Below, piece after piece: positions 1 through 9,206 of a stretch of 64,000 nucleotides of DNA. Both the position numbers and the translations under genes were made by a program. Within the stretch, counting starts at the first letter, position 1. Every line of letters begins with the position of its first letter. Source of the stretch: Mastigias papua (lineage: Eukaryota > Cnidaria > Scyphozoa > Rhizostomeae > Mastigiidae); assembly GCA_964019165.1 (NCBI GenBank), contig OZ025283.1, forward strand, positions 12,594,063 through 12,658,062, given 5' to 3'. The notes beneath the pieces were generated by a model. The model was not told the origin of the DNA, did no database searches, and was given only the letters and a program-made list of their open reading frames with translations.

Positions 1-548
1 TTCATCACGTGTTTGCTTTCTGTGTCTATGCATGTACTTACAACACTGTTTGTCTCCACTATACTATTGTTTCTGGCTGTATGGCAGTCATGCCTAAGGT
101 ATACAACGGTTTAACCTCGGTTGGTGTGATTGACCAAATAGAGGATGGTGAAACCACTAGTTGGTAATAGAAAAACTCATGACAGGAAATGGACACAATA
201 CAACGTTTGATGTAAACACTCAGTTTATATGGCCGTTTGAAACTATGTTAACGATAGCACGTGCTAAATGATGCCATTTGGCCTTGGAATTACTGCAAAA
301 TGACACAGAAATTCTCTCGCTGGTATGATGAAAGTCCATTTGAAACAACGGTCATTAAGGTAGGAACATCTGAAAGACAGCTCCTCTTACACAGCACACT
401 ATATGATAGGTTGATAGATACTCGTGTAGTCTCTCTTACAGACGCGCAGATTACTGGCTTTTATTATGGATATTGCTTATATCATTAAGTTCCTGCTAGT
501 TGTGTACCACTGTTTTGTGGCTGCTCAGAAACTCAGTATTTAAGCAAT
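1..548. other. Host flank left of the retrotransposon
   Basis: No gene could be recognised here. A 75-codon open frame at 261-488 matches no family I know and lacks convincing start context. The region may be intron 1 or the upstream region of the Phafin-like gene whose first recognised exon lies at 28263, because the nested transposons separate the two. No repeat or RNA gene was seen. Confidence 0.5.
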
Positions 549-552
549 ACAA

Positions 553-683
553 TGTTGTGATTGGCATAGCGGCAACCCTTTATATATATATTGGAATGCA
601 GCCAACAGAAGCTCCTTAACAAACGTTGTTACACTTTTTAGTTAGTTGTAGTTGTTTGAGATGAAATAAAGACGTTGCCATTA
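553..683 (+). repeat. 5' LTR, left part (bases 1-131 of 168)
   Basis: This matches 27781-27911 of the 3' LTR. It contains a TATA-rich tract around 581-590 and an AATAAA-like signal near 665. It ends with the left copy of the Polinton target duplication TGCCATTA. Confidence 0.95.
676..683 (+). repeat. Polinton target-site duplication, left copy
   Basis: TGCCATTA lies directly before the left inverted repeat and again at 22895-22902 directly after the right one. The intact 3' LTR holds it once. With this 8-bp reading the two termini are exact reverse complements from the first base. A 6-bp reading (TGCCAT) would leave the termini differing by two bases. Confidence 0.85.
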
Positions 684-914
684 TATATAATGATAGTAGC
701 ATGAGCTGGAACAAAAATGGGTAAAAGTGGGGTAGAGAGGGGTGTAAATTAAAAATGGAATAATTTATAATAAATTATAATGGTATAATTTAATAAATGT
801 AAAATAACAGAATTATAAAATTAGGTATAAGAATGATTTATTAAAATAGTAAAATAAAATAGTTAATTAAAATGGATTATGGAATGATTGGCGTGAATTG
901 AATGTGAATTATAG

Positions 915-1290
915 AATGGAGTTATGAAAATAGAGTTATAAAATAAATTTATAAAATGAAGTTATAAATTGGTGTTATGAAAATAGAGTTATAAAATGGT
1001 GTTATGAAAATAGAGTTATAAAATGGATTTATAAAATGAAGTTATAAAATGGATTTATAAAATGGATTTATAAAATGAATTTATAAAATGGGGGTATAAA
1101 ATGAATTTATAAAATGGATTTATAAAATAGAGTTATAAAATGGATTTATAAAATGAAGTTATAAAATGAATTTATAAAATGGTTTTATAAAATGAGTTTA
1201 TAAAATGGGGGTATAAAATGAGTTTATAAAATGGGGGTATAAAATGGATTTATAAAATGGATTTATAATATGGATTTATAAAATGGATTA
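915..1290 (+). repeat. Minisatellite within the left inverted repeat
   Basis: About thirty imperfect copies of an 11-12 bp unit resembling TTATAAAATGGA are present, with variants ending GAAG, GGGG or TAGAG. The same array lies inverted at 22288-22663. Subterminal arrays could bind element proteins or arise by slippage; nothing in the sequence decides this. Confidence 0.9.
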
Positions 1291-1659
1291 AAAAGGACTA
1301 GTATAAATAAAATGGAATAAAATATTGATATAAATGTAATGGTATTAATTTAGAATAAATGGATTAAATACAATGGAAATAATTATTAATATAATTTAAA
1401 AAAATCTTCCTATGGTATAATAAAACCACTTCGTTATTAATGGAACATATTTTATGGTTTCATGGATTGTTCTCTTTTATTTTCATTTTCAATTAGGGCG
1501 GTAGCTCTAATCTTGGTTTCTTAAATTGGGGTATTGAAAAAATCAAGGATTATGATGTCCTTGTTTTCATAAGAAATATTTATTATAAACATATTTCCAT
1601 TTATCTTATGGAATTCTTATTTATGATTTCATAGAATAATTACTTTTATTGGTTACAGA

Positions 1660-1835
1660 CACTGCCCGCGAGCCACTAAGCTAGGTTTAACGAAGTTAAA
1701 AACCGTAGGTTTTTGACAAAGTTAAACCTGGTTTAGTGGCGAGCAAGACCACGCGACGCATTAGTATTAGCGCAGCTAATACTACATAAAGCGTTAGCTT
1801 TATGTATCGTCGTGTGATACTGGTTTCAGTCACTA
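1660..1835. repeat. Hairpin cluster (cruciform-like) in the left inverted repeat
   Basis: GCCACTAAGCTAGGTTTAAC pairs imperfectly with 1721-1740 around an inner stem AAAAACC/GGTTTTT. Next is a perfect 9-bp hairpin (AGTATTAGC at 1763-1771 with 1775-1783), then a perfect 10-bp hairpin (1783-1792 with 1797-1806). ACGCGACG (1751-1758) pairs 7 of 8 with 1808-1815, enclosing the last two. The whole could fold as a branched structure. The inverted copy is at 21743-21918. Confidence 0.85.
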
Positions 1836-2060
1836 GCATATATAAAATAACTATTATTCTATAACATAATTTTATTGGTAAAATATTTTATTGTTTTTAT
1901 AAACTAGCCATTTTCCAATGACTTTACTAATTAACCCATTTTTCATTGGCGTTAATAAATAAACCTTACTTATAGGGTTACTTAATGGGGCATGGATTAT
2001 TTGTTATTTATTGGTTTTAGACAATTTAGTCTTAAACGGCCGTGAATAATGGAATCACCC

Positions 2061-2098
2061 GGCCAGATTATTTTAGCTTTAGCTAAAATAATGTGGCC
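2061..2098. repeat. Near-perfect hairpin in the left inverted repeat
   Basis: A perfect 12-bp stem ATTATTTTAGCT (2067-2078 with 2081-2092) has a two-base loop. It is extended by GGCCA/TGGCC past a single G-G mismatch. The same hairpin lies at 21480-21517 in the right repeat. Confidence 0.9.
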
Positions 2099-2402
2099 AT
2101 TCAATCAGTCAATTGTTTTATAAACTAGCAATTTTCCATTGGCCTTACTAAATAACCTTACTAAATGGGGTTATTATTTGGCATCAATTTTAATTTCAAT
2201 TTTAATTTCAATACCAATTAACCCATTTTATTGGCATTTTAGCTTAGTCACAAAGAATAGTATTATGTATTTGCAGCATTTTCGTGCGGTTTTAATTCAT
2301 TTGTTATTTGTTGATTGATTGATTGGTTGGTAACATGGGGTGTGAGATTAAAATGGGTGCGTTATGTGTATAAAATATAAATATAGTTATATATATATAA
2401 GA

Positions 2403-2903
2403 ATGAAAAAAATTTGTGATGATATTGAATTATGTGTTTCTAATTGCGATTTTGAAAGCCTTAAAACGATTTATAATTTATCACAAGAAATATCAAGGGT
2501 ATGTCAAATTGCAGCTTGTAATGGTAATTTAGAATGTCTAAAATACGCTCATGAAATCGGTTGTCCATGGGATAACGAAACTTGCACACAAGCAGCAATA
2601 AATGGTCATTTAGAATGTTTAAGATATGCTCATGAAAATGGTTGTCCATGGGGTGAAGAAACATGCTCAAGGGCTGCTGGTTATGGTAATTTAGATTGTT
2701 TAAAATATGCTCATGAAAATGGTTGTCCATGGGATTCTATAACATCTGTTGGCGCAGCTAAATATGGTAAATTAGAATGTTTTAAATATGCTGTTGAAAA
2801 TGGATGTCCTTTAGAAGATTACATTTGCGAATTGGCTGCTGAAAATGGTCATTTAGATTGTTTAGTTTATGCTCATGAACAAGGGTTACCATGGGATCAT
2901 TAA
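2403..2903 (+). CDS. Ankyrin-like 27-residue repeat protein (short)
   Basis: The 166-residue protein is made almost wholly of repeats of the type GHLECLKYAHENGCPW followed by about eleven residues, a 27-residue period. About five repeats are visible. This repeat style is common in large DNA viruses and resembles degenerate ankyrin repeats, which bind proteins. I chose the start at 2403 because it follows the element's AT-rich start box (TATATATATATAAGA); an upstream ATG at 2364 would add 13 residues. The gene begins 49 bp inside the left inverted repeat and mirrors two longer relatives at the right end. A host-interaction role is inference. Confidence 0.85.
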   Translation: MKKICDDIELCVSNCDFESLKTIYNLSQEISRVCQIAACNGNLECLKYAHEIGCPWDNETCTQAAINGHLECLRYAHENGCPWGEETCSRAAGYGNLDCLKYAHENGCPWDSITSVGAAKYGKLECFKYAVENGCPLEDYICELAAENGHLDCLVYAHEQGLPWDH

Positions 2904-2978
2904 ATATAATGTATTTTTTATTTAACCACTAAGTGGGTATTCGTAATATTATATTTTATTGTAATATAAAATATAAGA

Positions 2979-3623
2979 ATGAAGATACCTAACTTAGACT
3001 TAAATAAAAAAGTATGCGATAATAATTATCTATTAAAATGGCCATTTCGATTATTGGTCGTTGGTGACTCGTCGTGTGGCAAGACTAATTTGATCGTATT
3101 TATGATTCTCTCATGCAAGTTCTTCGATCGGCCTGATATAATTTATTATTATGGTCGAAATATTCAACAGGATAAATTACAATATTTAAAATCGATTAGC
3201 GATAAGATGAAAGAGAAAATTGGATATGATTTTTTTGTATTAATTGATGATATAAGCAAGATACCATTTTGCGATGGGTATAAAAATGATTGTAAAAAAT
3301 TAGTTATATTTGATGATCTTATGACAGCAAAAAACGCGTCTAAAAATATTATCGACCATTTTATCTACGGTCGCCAAAAAAACATATCAAGTGTGTTTTT
3401 ATCGCAGTGTTACACAGACGTTGAACAAGCTATAAGATTAAATAGCAATTATATGATTTTATATAGACCTAAGACAAAAAGGTGTATGAAGATGATTTTG
3501 CGAGAAAATTTAATTAACGAGAACGCTTTTGATAATCTAAAAGGCACGGAGCATAAACATGACTTTATTTTTGTTGATAAAGATAATGACAAATATTTAA
3601 AGAATTTTGATGAAGAAATATAA
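2979..3623 (+). CDS. Genome-packaging ATPase (FtsK/HerA, A32-like)
   Basis: The 214-residue P-loop ATPase has Walker A GDSSCGKT at residues 29-36 and Walker B KLVIFDDLM with its acidic pair at about 112-113. Downstream QKNISSVFLSQCY fits the sensor region of viral packaging ATPases. In Polintons and related viruses it is thought to pump the genome into preformed capsids. The start is preceded by AATATAAAATATAAGA. The length is near that of other Polinton ATPases. It lies directly before the zinc-ribbon and integrase genes on the same strand. Confidence 0.92.
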   Translation: MKIPNLDLNKKVCDNNYLLKWPFRLLVVGDSSCGKTNLIVFMILSCKFFDRPDIIYYYGRNIQQDKLQYLKSISDKMKEKIGYDFFVLIDDISKIPFCDGYKNDCKKLVIFDDLMTAKNASKNIIDHFIYGRQKNISSVFLSQCYTDVEQAIRLNSNYMILYRPKTKRCMKMILRENLINENAFDNLKGTEHKHDFIFVDKDNDKYLKNFDEEI

Positions 3624-3635
3624 TAATATATATAT

Positions 3636-3785
3636 ATGAGTGATATATATTGTGTGAAATGCAAAACAAAAACACCAACTGTAGATGAAAAAATTGTAAC
3701 AACAAAAAATAATAGAAATGCTATCACGGGGCAATGTCAAAATTGCGGAAGGACAAAATACATGTTTATTAAGAAACAATTATAA
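3636..3785 (+). CDS. Small zinc-ribbon protein (DUF5679-like)
   Basis: This is a 49-residue protein with Cys6-x2-Cys9 and Cys34-x2-Cys37, and a middle TTKNNRNAITG that matches the pattern of the DUF5679 zinc ribbons of phages and large viruses. It closely resembles the first 45 residues of the next gene, so the two are tandem duplicates, one free and one fused. It starts 12 bp after the ATPase stop and ends 11 bp before the fusion gene. The start box is TATATATAT. Function is unknown; nucleic-acid binding is a guess. Confidence 0.8.
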   Translation: MSDIYCVKCKTKTPTVDEKIVTTKNNRNAITGQCQNCGRTKYMFIKKQL

Positions 3786-3796
3786 GATATAGTATA

Positions 3797-5152
3797 ATGG
3801 AAATTTATTGTGTTAAATGTAAGCAGAAGACTAAAACGAATAATCCTGAGAAAATACAAACTAAGAACAATAGATTGGCAATACGAGGTAATTGTGCAAA
3901 ATGTGATATACAAAAATACATGTTTGTTAAAAATGAAGGCGGGAATTTAGATATTCATAAATTGATTGGTAAAATACCAAGGCCAAAATCAGGATGGACG
4001 CCGGGGAATTATAAATATTTAGGACCGTATAATCCTCTTGATAAACAGGTAGATTTTGATCCAGACACGGGCGAAATCCGTCAAATCCATGTTGAGCCAA
4101 AAAACGAATTAGACCGCATCGCTATGAATCATGATATATGTTATTCAGTAAACCCTCAAAATAAGGGCGATTGTGATCGTGATATGGTAAAGTCAATTGA
4201 TGACATACCGTATAAAAATATGAATAAAATGGCAATGCTGGCACGAACGATAATCAATAAAAAACAACAGCTTGGTTTAGGAGTCAAAAAAAACGACACA
4301 AAAATGGTTAATGATCAAAAACAGTACGCGAAAGAACTACATAAACGTGCTATACATAAGTTTCAACGACGTTTCGTTTATACTCCTGGTATTGATGAAA
4401 TATGGACGGCAGATTTGATTATTTTAAATAGGAAAGAATATGTAAAACAAAATAATGGGTATAAATATATATTGACAGTTATGGATACATTTAGCAGATA
4501 TGCATGGGTGCGAGTCACGAAAAATAAAGATAAACAGACAATATCTGATGTTTTCGAGGACATTATCAAAAAAAGCGGCCGTATTTGTAAAAGATTATGG
4601 ACAGATGACGGTGGCGAGTTTTTTAATAAATATTTTGAAAATACTTTAAAACGACTTAATATAATTAGATATACAATAAAAAGTTATCTAAAAGCAATTG
4701 TAATAGAACGTTTTAATCAAACACTTATGAATAAATTATCATCGTTATTTACAGAACGTAATAATTATCGTTATATTGATGACATACATAATATCGTGGA
4801 AAAATACAATAATACATATCATAGTACTATTAAGATGACACCTGCTGAGGCAAGTAAAAAAGAAAATGAAGGGTTGGTTTATTATACGATTAATAATAAA
4901 AGAATAAGAGAAAGATATATACAAAATAAAAAACCTAAATTTAAAATAAATGATCATGTGAGAATCAAAGTATCAAAAAAGCATTTTCAAAAGGGTTATG
5001 ACGAAAGATGGAGTAAACAAATATATTTAATTTATAAAATAAATTTAACACTTCCTCCAACATATAAAATTAAAGAAATTTTAGAAAATGGAAAATATAA
5101 ATATGTTACAAAAAATTTTTATGAACAAGAATTACAAAAAACAAAAATTTAA
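3797..5152 (+). CDS. Zinc ribbon-phospholipase A2-integrase fusion
   Basis: The 451-residue protein has three parts. Residues 1-46 are a zinc ribbon (Cys5, Cys8, Cys33, Cys36). Residues about 66-150 are a parvovirus VP1-type phospholipase A2 domain: calcium loop YLGPYNPLD (74-82) and the His112-Asp113 pair in MNHDICY. From about residue 178 it is a retroviral-type (rve) integrase with Asp206, Asp270 and Glu304 (D-64-D-34-E), followed by a basic tail starting PKFKINDHVRIKV that may be chromo- or SH3-like. Integrase inserts the linear element into host DNA; viral phospholipase A2 domains breach endosomal membranes. A single protein carrying both is unusual and may be split by the element's protease. 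The frame is fully open. Confidence 0.9.
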   Translation: MEIYCVKCKQKTKTNNPEKIQTKNNRLAIRGNCAKCDIQKYMFVKNEGGNLDIHKLIGKIPRPKSGWTPGNYKYLGPYNPLDKQVDFDPDTGEIRQIHVEPKNELDRIAMNHDICYSVNPQNKGDCDRDMVKSIDDIPYKNMNKMAMLARTIINKKQQLGLGVKKNDTKMVNDQKQYAKELHKRAIHKFQRRFVYTPGIDEIWTADLIILNRKEYVKQNNGYKYILTVMDTFSRYAWVRVTKNKDKQTISDVFEDIIKKSGRICKRLWTDDGGEFFNKYFENTLKRLNIIRYTIKSYLKAIVIERFNQTLMNKLSSLFTERNNYRYIDDIHNIVEKYNNTYHSTIKMTPAEASKKENEGLVYYTINNKRIRERYIQNKKPKFKINDHVRIKVSKKHFQKGYDERWSKQIYLIYKINLTLPPTYKIKEILENGKYKYVTKNFYEQELQKTKI

Positions 5153-5191
5153 AAAAAAAGACTTAAAGAAAATTTTATATATATAAATTAT

Positions 5192-8100
5192 ATGGATAAC
5201 CAATTTGAAAATTTTATTACTGTATATAAAAATATTCTTAATAAAAAAAATAATAGAGATATTAAAAAAATAATATTTTTTGCTTTACAAAGTATTAAAA
5301 ATTATGATATTACAAAATTCAAACCTAAACAGCAAATAATTATAAATCAATTAAAAAAATATTATGACAAGCCGTCAAAGAATAGTGAAAATGAATTAAA
5401 TGGTTCAATTATGCAATATTATATAGATCAAGATGATGAAATAGATGAAGACGAAGAAGGTGTAGATATTGAATTAGACGAACAAGATAATGAAATTCGT
5501 AGACATTTTATTTTCGACGATAAACAGAAATTATATTATGACGTTGAAGAGGTCGTTCAATTAGAGAAATATACAATTGAAAAATTATTGAGTGTTTATA
5601 ACATTACGTTAAAACCGCATTTAGATGATGAAATTGGTCAATGGTTTTGTGAGGACCAATTAGAATTCAGTAAACCGTATAAACGTGTATTTATAAAACA
5701 ATATATAAAAAAACATGGTATCATAAAATGTAACACAGTTGTTCAAGTTATAATGATTTCAGTTCATGATAAAAAGAAAAAAATCTATCCAATATTTCAA
5801 ACAAAATATACTATAATAAGAAACGCAGAAGACGTAGATTATTTCTTGCGTCAAAGTGAATTAGATATTAAATCACGAATTGGTATGTTTACAAAAAAGA
5901 TGAATGCAAAAGAAAGCGTTGAAACTACACAGATCAGTCCATCGGGCTTTATAGACATGGGTATTGAATATGAGAGACTGAATATCGTTAAGATAAGAAA
6001 TGTATTTGCTTCGGGTTATATTGAACTTCCTTATAGAATTATTAACACAAAGAGTTGTATTAATATTAAAAATACTGACGATAAATGTTTCTTATATTGT
6101 CATTTGTTACATGAACGATACAGAAAAAATGGATTTAAAAAAATACAAGGTGCGGAACGGCTACACGGAGAAAAGGCGTTTAATTATAATAACAAAATGA
6201 TTCATTTGAATTATGAAAATATTCATTTTCCAATACCATTTAACACGTTTCATATCATAAAACAAGTTGAAGAACAGAATCAAATAAGAATAAATATTTT
6301 TGAGTATAAAGAAAATAAGAAAAATGACGTTGTGCCGATATATCATTCTAAAAAGGAGTATGAAAATTGTATGAATTTATTAATTATTACTGATAAAACA
6401 AAAAAGAAATATCATTATGTATATATTAAAAATTTAAATGGATTATTGAGATCAAATTTTAAACGTATTGATAATAAAATTTGTCAAAACTGCTTTAAAC
6501 AGTTTTCAAACAAAAAAGCATTTGATTCAATAAATCATAAATGCAATCACAAGTATGATTCATCAGTATTGCCAAGTCATATGGCAATCGTCGATAATAA
6601 ATTAGTCAAATGCCCAATTGATATGTATGTGAAGGAATTTAACAAAAAACATACAATATTTTTACCATTTGTTATGTATTGTGATTTTGAGTCTATATTA
6701 AAAAAAACAGTAGATGAAAAACATCCTGATAAACGGCAACATGAATTATCAAGTTATTGTTATAATTTAGTCTGTCGCGAAAGACCTATTTTTAATCGAT
6801 TTAAATTATATCGAGGTAATGGCGAAGAGTCTGTAATTGATAATTTTTTGAATGAAGTTAAAACAAACGTTTTAGAGCATATAAAACAATGCAAAAAGAA
6901 ATTCTATGCTTTACCTGTTTTGACAGACGAACAATTGAAACGTCATAAGAAAATAAAAAAATGTGAATTCTGTAATGTAAAATTCAATACTGAAATTAAA
7001 AAAGTGCAACATCATAATCATTTATCGGGTGATTTTATTGCTACAATATGCCAATCATGTAACTCTAAGATTCGTGTTGATTCTACATTATATATCGTAT
7101 TTCACTATCTAAGAGGCTATGACATACACTATATCATAACTAAAATAAATGATTATTTTAAGGATTCTAATATTAATCTTTTAGGGCATAATAGCTCAAG
7201 TATTTTCCATGTTGGAATACAAAATAATATTAAAATCATTGATTCACATGAGTATATCAAAGGATCATTGAAAAGTTTATCGGAAAACTTGAAAGATAAA
7301 GATATAATTCACACACATGAATTAGTTAATAAATACGGCCGTGAATATTTAATTAAAGATATTTTCCCATTTCGATATGTCGATAGTTTTTCAAAATATA
7401 ATGAAAATACGTTTCCCGACATTGAATATTTTGACAACATAGATAAAGATACATATAATAAATACAGAAAATTTTATTATTCTATGTTTAACACCTTGGG
7501 TGAATATTCCGATTATTATTTAAGCAAGGACGTGAAACTATTATCTGATATAATGGAATCTTATAGAGGGTTGTTTATGGATAAGTACGGTACTGAAATA
7601 TTTTCGCATTATAGTATTAATTCATTGACATGGGAAGTCATGAAAAAATGGTGTCCGGTACAAATAAAGATTTTAGACAATTACAAAATTTATAGCGCGT
7701 TTGAATCGATGGTAAGAGGAGGATTATGTGATATTGCATCTATGAGATATGCATGTGCAAATAATAAATATATGAAACATTATGATCCAACCACAGAATC
7801 TTCATATATAATGCATTTTGATATAAACTCGATGTATGGACACGTTATGAGATCTTATCCGTTACCATATGATGAGTTTTCTTATTTAACAAACGAAGAG
7901 ATACAACAATTTAATATATGGGATCATGATATAAATAGCGAATATGGTTATATTCTTAATATTGACATTAGTGAAATCGATATAAAATATCATGATTTTT
8001 ATAACGATTTACCACTATTCCCTGTTAAAAATAAAATATTAAAGAAAAACTTAAGTGATTACCAAAAACAAATATTAAAAGACAAATCATTCATTTCTAC

Positions 8101-9082
8101 CGAAAAATTAATTTGTAATTTAGATAAAAAAGAAAATTACACATTACATTATCTTACATTGCAATTTTATTTAAAAATGCCTGGTTTTAAAATTAAAGAT
8201 ATAAATTATATCATTAAATTCAAACAAGCAAAATTTATGAAAGATTATATCGAATACAATCATAAAAATAGAATTGAGGCTGACAATAATAATGATAAAC
8301 TGATGTACAAACTTATGATAAATTCATGTTTTGGTAGAACGCTTTTAAATAAAATGAAATACTCAAGTAATATAAAGATGTTTAACGATGATGATTATGA
8401 AAAAGTTTTAAAAATAATATCTAGCGATCGATTTAAAGATTATGAAATAATCGATGAGAATAATGCTCTATTAAATATTGAAAAACAATGTATAAAATTA
8501 GACTCACCATCGTACATTGGCTCATGTATTTTAGACTTGTCGAAAATAATTTTCTATGATAATTTCTATAAATTGAAAAAAAGATATGGTAATAATATTT
8601 CATTAATGTATTATGATACTGATTCGTATTTATGTCATATTAAAACTGATGATGTTTACAAAGATATGAGTGAAATGGATATTTTTGACATGACATCTTA
8701 TAAATCTGATTTTAAATACTATAAACAAGGAGTTTATGAAATGGGTCTATTAAAAGATGAAAATTCTGTATATAATTCACAAATTGTTGAGGCATGTGCT
8801 TTGAAGAGTAAATTATATGGATATAGAAAAGAGAATGAAAAAGTTAATTTTAAAGGTATTAAAAATCAATTAGATTTTCAATCATTAAAAGATGCTATAT
8901 TTGATAATGAAACAATTAAAAGTGAATTTTATACAATAAAAGCTAAAGATCATAAAATATTTTCATACACAGATCAAAAATTATTAATGTCATATACAGA
9001 TAAACGTTATTTATATAATCCTGTTATGTCATATGCTTATGGTCATTACATGATTGATAATAATTATGAAAATATGATATAA
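5192..9082 (+). CDS. Protein-primed family B DNA polymerase
   Basis: The 1,296-residue pPolB replicates the linear element from a terminal protein. The exonuclease motif is YCDFESIL (Asp498, Glu500). A zinc-bearing endonuclease VII-like insert follows at about 591-625, with CEFC, HHNHLSGD and CQSC. Polymerase motif A is FDINSMYG (Asp at about 877), motif B KLMINSCFG (about 1044) and motif C YYDTDS (about 1142). The first 480 residues contain an acidic stretch, the N-terminal region typical of Polinton polymerases (TKSCINIKNTDDKCFLYC) and a C2HC-like finger near CQNCFKQF. All catalytic motifs are intact. The start follows ATATATATAAATTAT. Hairpins follow its stop. Confidence 0.97.
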   Translation: MDNQFENFITVYKNILNKKNNRDIKKIIFFALQSIKNYDITKFKPKQQIIINQLKKYYDKPSKNSENELNGSIMQYYIDQDDEIDEDEEGVDIELDEQDNEIRRHFIFDDKQKLYYDVEEVVQLEKYTIEKLLSVYNITLKPHLDDEIGQWFCEDQLEFSKPYKRVFIKQYIKKHGIIKCNTVVQVIMISVHDKKKKIYPIFQTKYTIIRNAEDVDYFLRQSELDIKSRIGMFTKKMNAKESVETTQISPSGFIDMGIEYERLNIVKIRNVFASGYIELPYRIINTKSCINIKNTDDKCFLYCHLLHERYRKNGFKKIQGAERLHGEKAFNYNNKMIHLNYENIHFPIPFNTFHIIKQVEEQNQIRINIFEYKENKKNDVVPIYHSKKEYENCMNLLIITDKTKKKYHYVYIKNLNGLLRSNFKRIDNKICQNCFKQFSNKKAFDSINHKCNHKYDSSVLPSHMAIVDNKLVKCPIDMYVKEFNKKHTIFLPFVMYCDFESILKKTVDEKHPDKRQHELSSYCYNLVCRERPIFNRFKLYRGNGEESVIDNFLNEVKTNVLEHIKQCKKKFYALPVLTDEQLKRHKKIKKCEFCNVKFNTEIKKVQHHNHLSGDFIATICQSCNSKIRVDSTLYIVFHYLRGYDIHYIITKINDYFKDSNINLLGHNSSSIFHVGIQNNIKIIDSHEYIKGSLKSLSENLKDKDIIHTHELVNKYGREYLIKDIFPFRYVDSFSKYNENTFPDIEYFDNIDKDTYNKYRKFYYSMFNTLGEYSDYYLSKDVKLLSDIMESYRGLFMDKYGTEIFSHYSINSLTWEVMKKWCPVQIKILDNYKIYSAFESMVRGGLCDIASMRYACANNKYMKHYDPTTESSYIMHFDINSMYGHVMRSYPLPYDEFSYLTNEEIQQFNIWDHDINSEYGYILNIDISEIDIKYHDFYNDLPLFPVKNKILKKNLSDYQKQILKDKSFISTEKLICNLDKKENYTLHYLTLQFYLKMPGFKIKDINYIIKFKQAKFMKDYIEYNHKNRIEADNNNDKLMYKLMINSCFGRTLLNKMKYSSNIKMFNDDDYEKVLKIISSDRFKDYEIIDENNALLNIEKQCIKLDSPSYIGSCILDLSKIIFYDNFYKLKKRYGNNISLMYYDTDSYLCHIKTDDVYKDMSEMDIFDMTSYKSDFKYYKQGVYEMGLLKDENSVYNSQIVEACALKSKLYGYRKENEKVNFKGIKNQLDFQSLKDAIFDNETIKSEFYTIKAKDHKIFSYTDQKLLMSYTDKRYLYNPVMSYAYGHYMIDNNYENMI

Positions 9083-9088
9083 AAATTA

Positions 9089-9114
9089 TGCACTTATCTT
9101 ATAATATAAGTGCA
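9089..9114. terminator. Palindrome after the polymerase gene
   Basis: TGCACTTAT (9089-9097) and ATAAGTGCA (9106-9114) form a perfect 9-bp stem with an 8-base loop, 6 bp after the polymerase stop. Two smaller palindromes follow: TTATCTCATCAGATAA and ATTACATATCATGTAAT, at about 9155-9187. A transcript-end hairpin is plausible by analogy with large DNA viruses, but this is inferred. Confidence 0.45.
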
Positions 9115-9206
9115 GTTAATACACTTATCTCGTTAATTAATTACAACATATGTATTTATCTCATCAGATAATTACATATCATGTAATTATTATAATATAT
9201 ATTATA

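Larger units (their letters stand above)
684..2354 (+). repeat. Left terminal inverted repeat, 1,671 bp
   Basis: It begins TATATAATGATAGTAGC and ends GTGAGATTAAAAT. Its reverse complement is 21224-22894, with the same length and no difference in the stretches compared by eye. It holds no credible gene. From outside to inside it has an AT-rich start, a minisatellite, a set of hairpins and a second hairpin with flanking direct sub-repeats (near 1893 and 2117). Confidence 0.95.

Noticed and set aside
261..488. 75-codon open frame in the left flank
   Set aside because: No recognised domain, start context or splice support.
915..1290. CRISPR-like array
   Set aside because: Units are adjacent 11-12 bp variants without spacers; it is a minisatellite in a eukaryotic element.
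2364..2402. Upstream ATG for the left ankyrin-like gene
   Set aside because: It precedes the start box; the ATG at 2403 follows it.
9150..9206. Upstream ATG for the two-frame protein
   Set aside because: It lies before the box at 9190-9206; the added residues are low-complexity.
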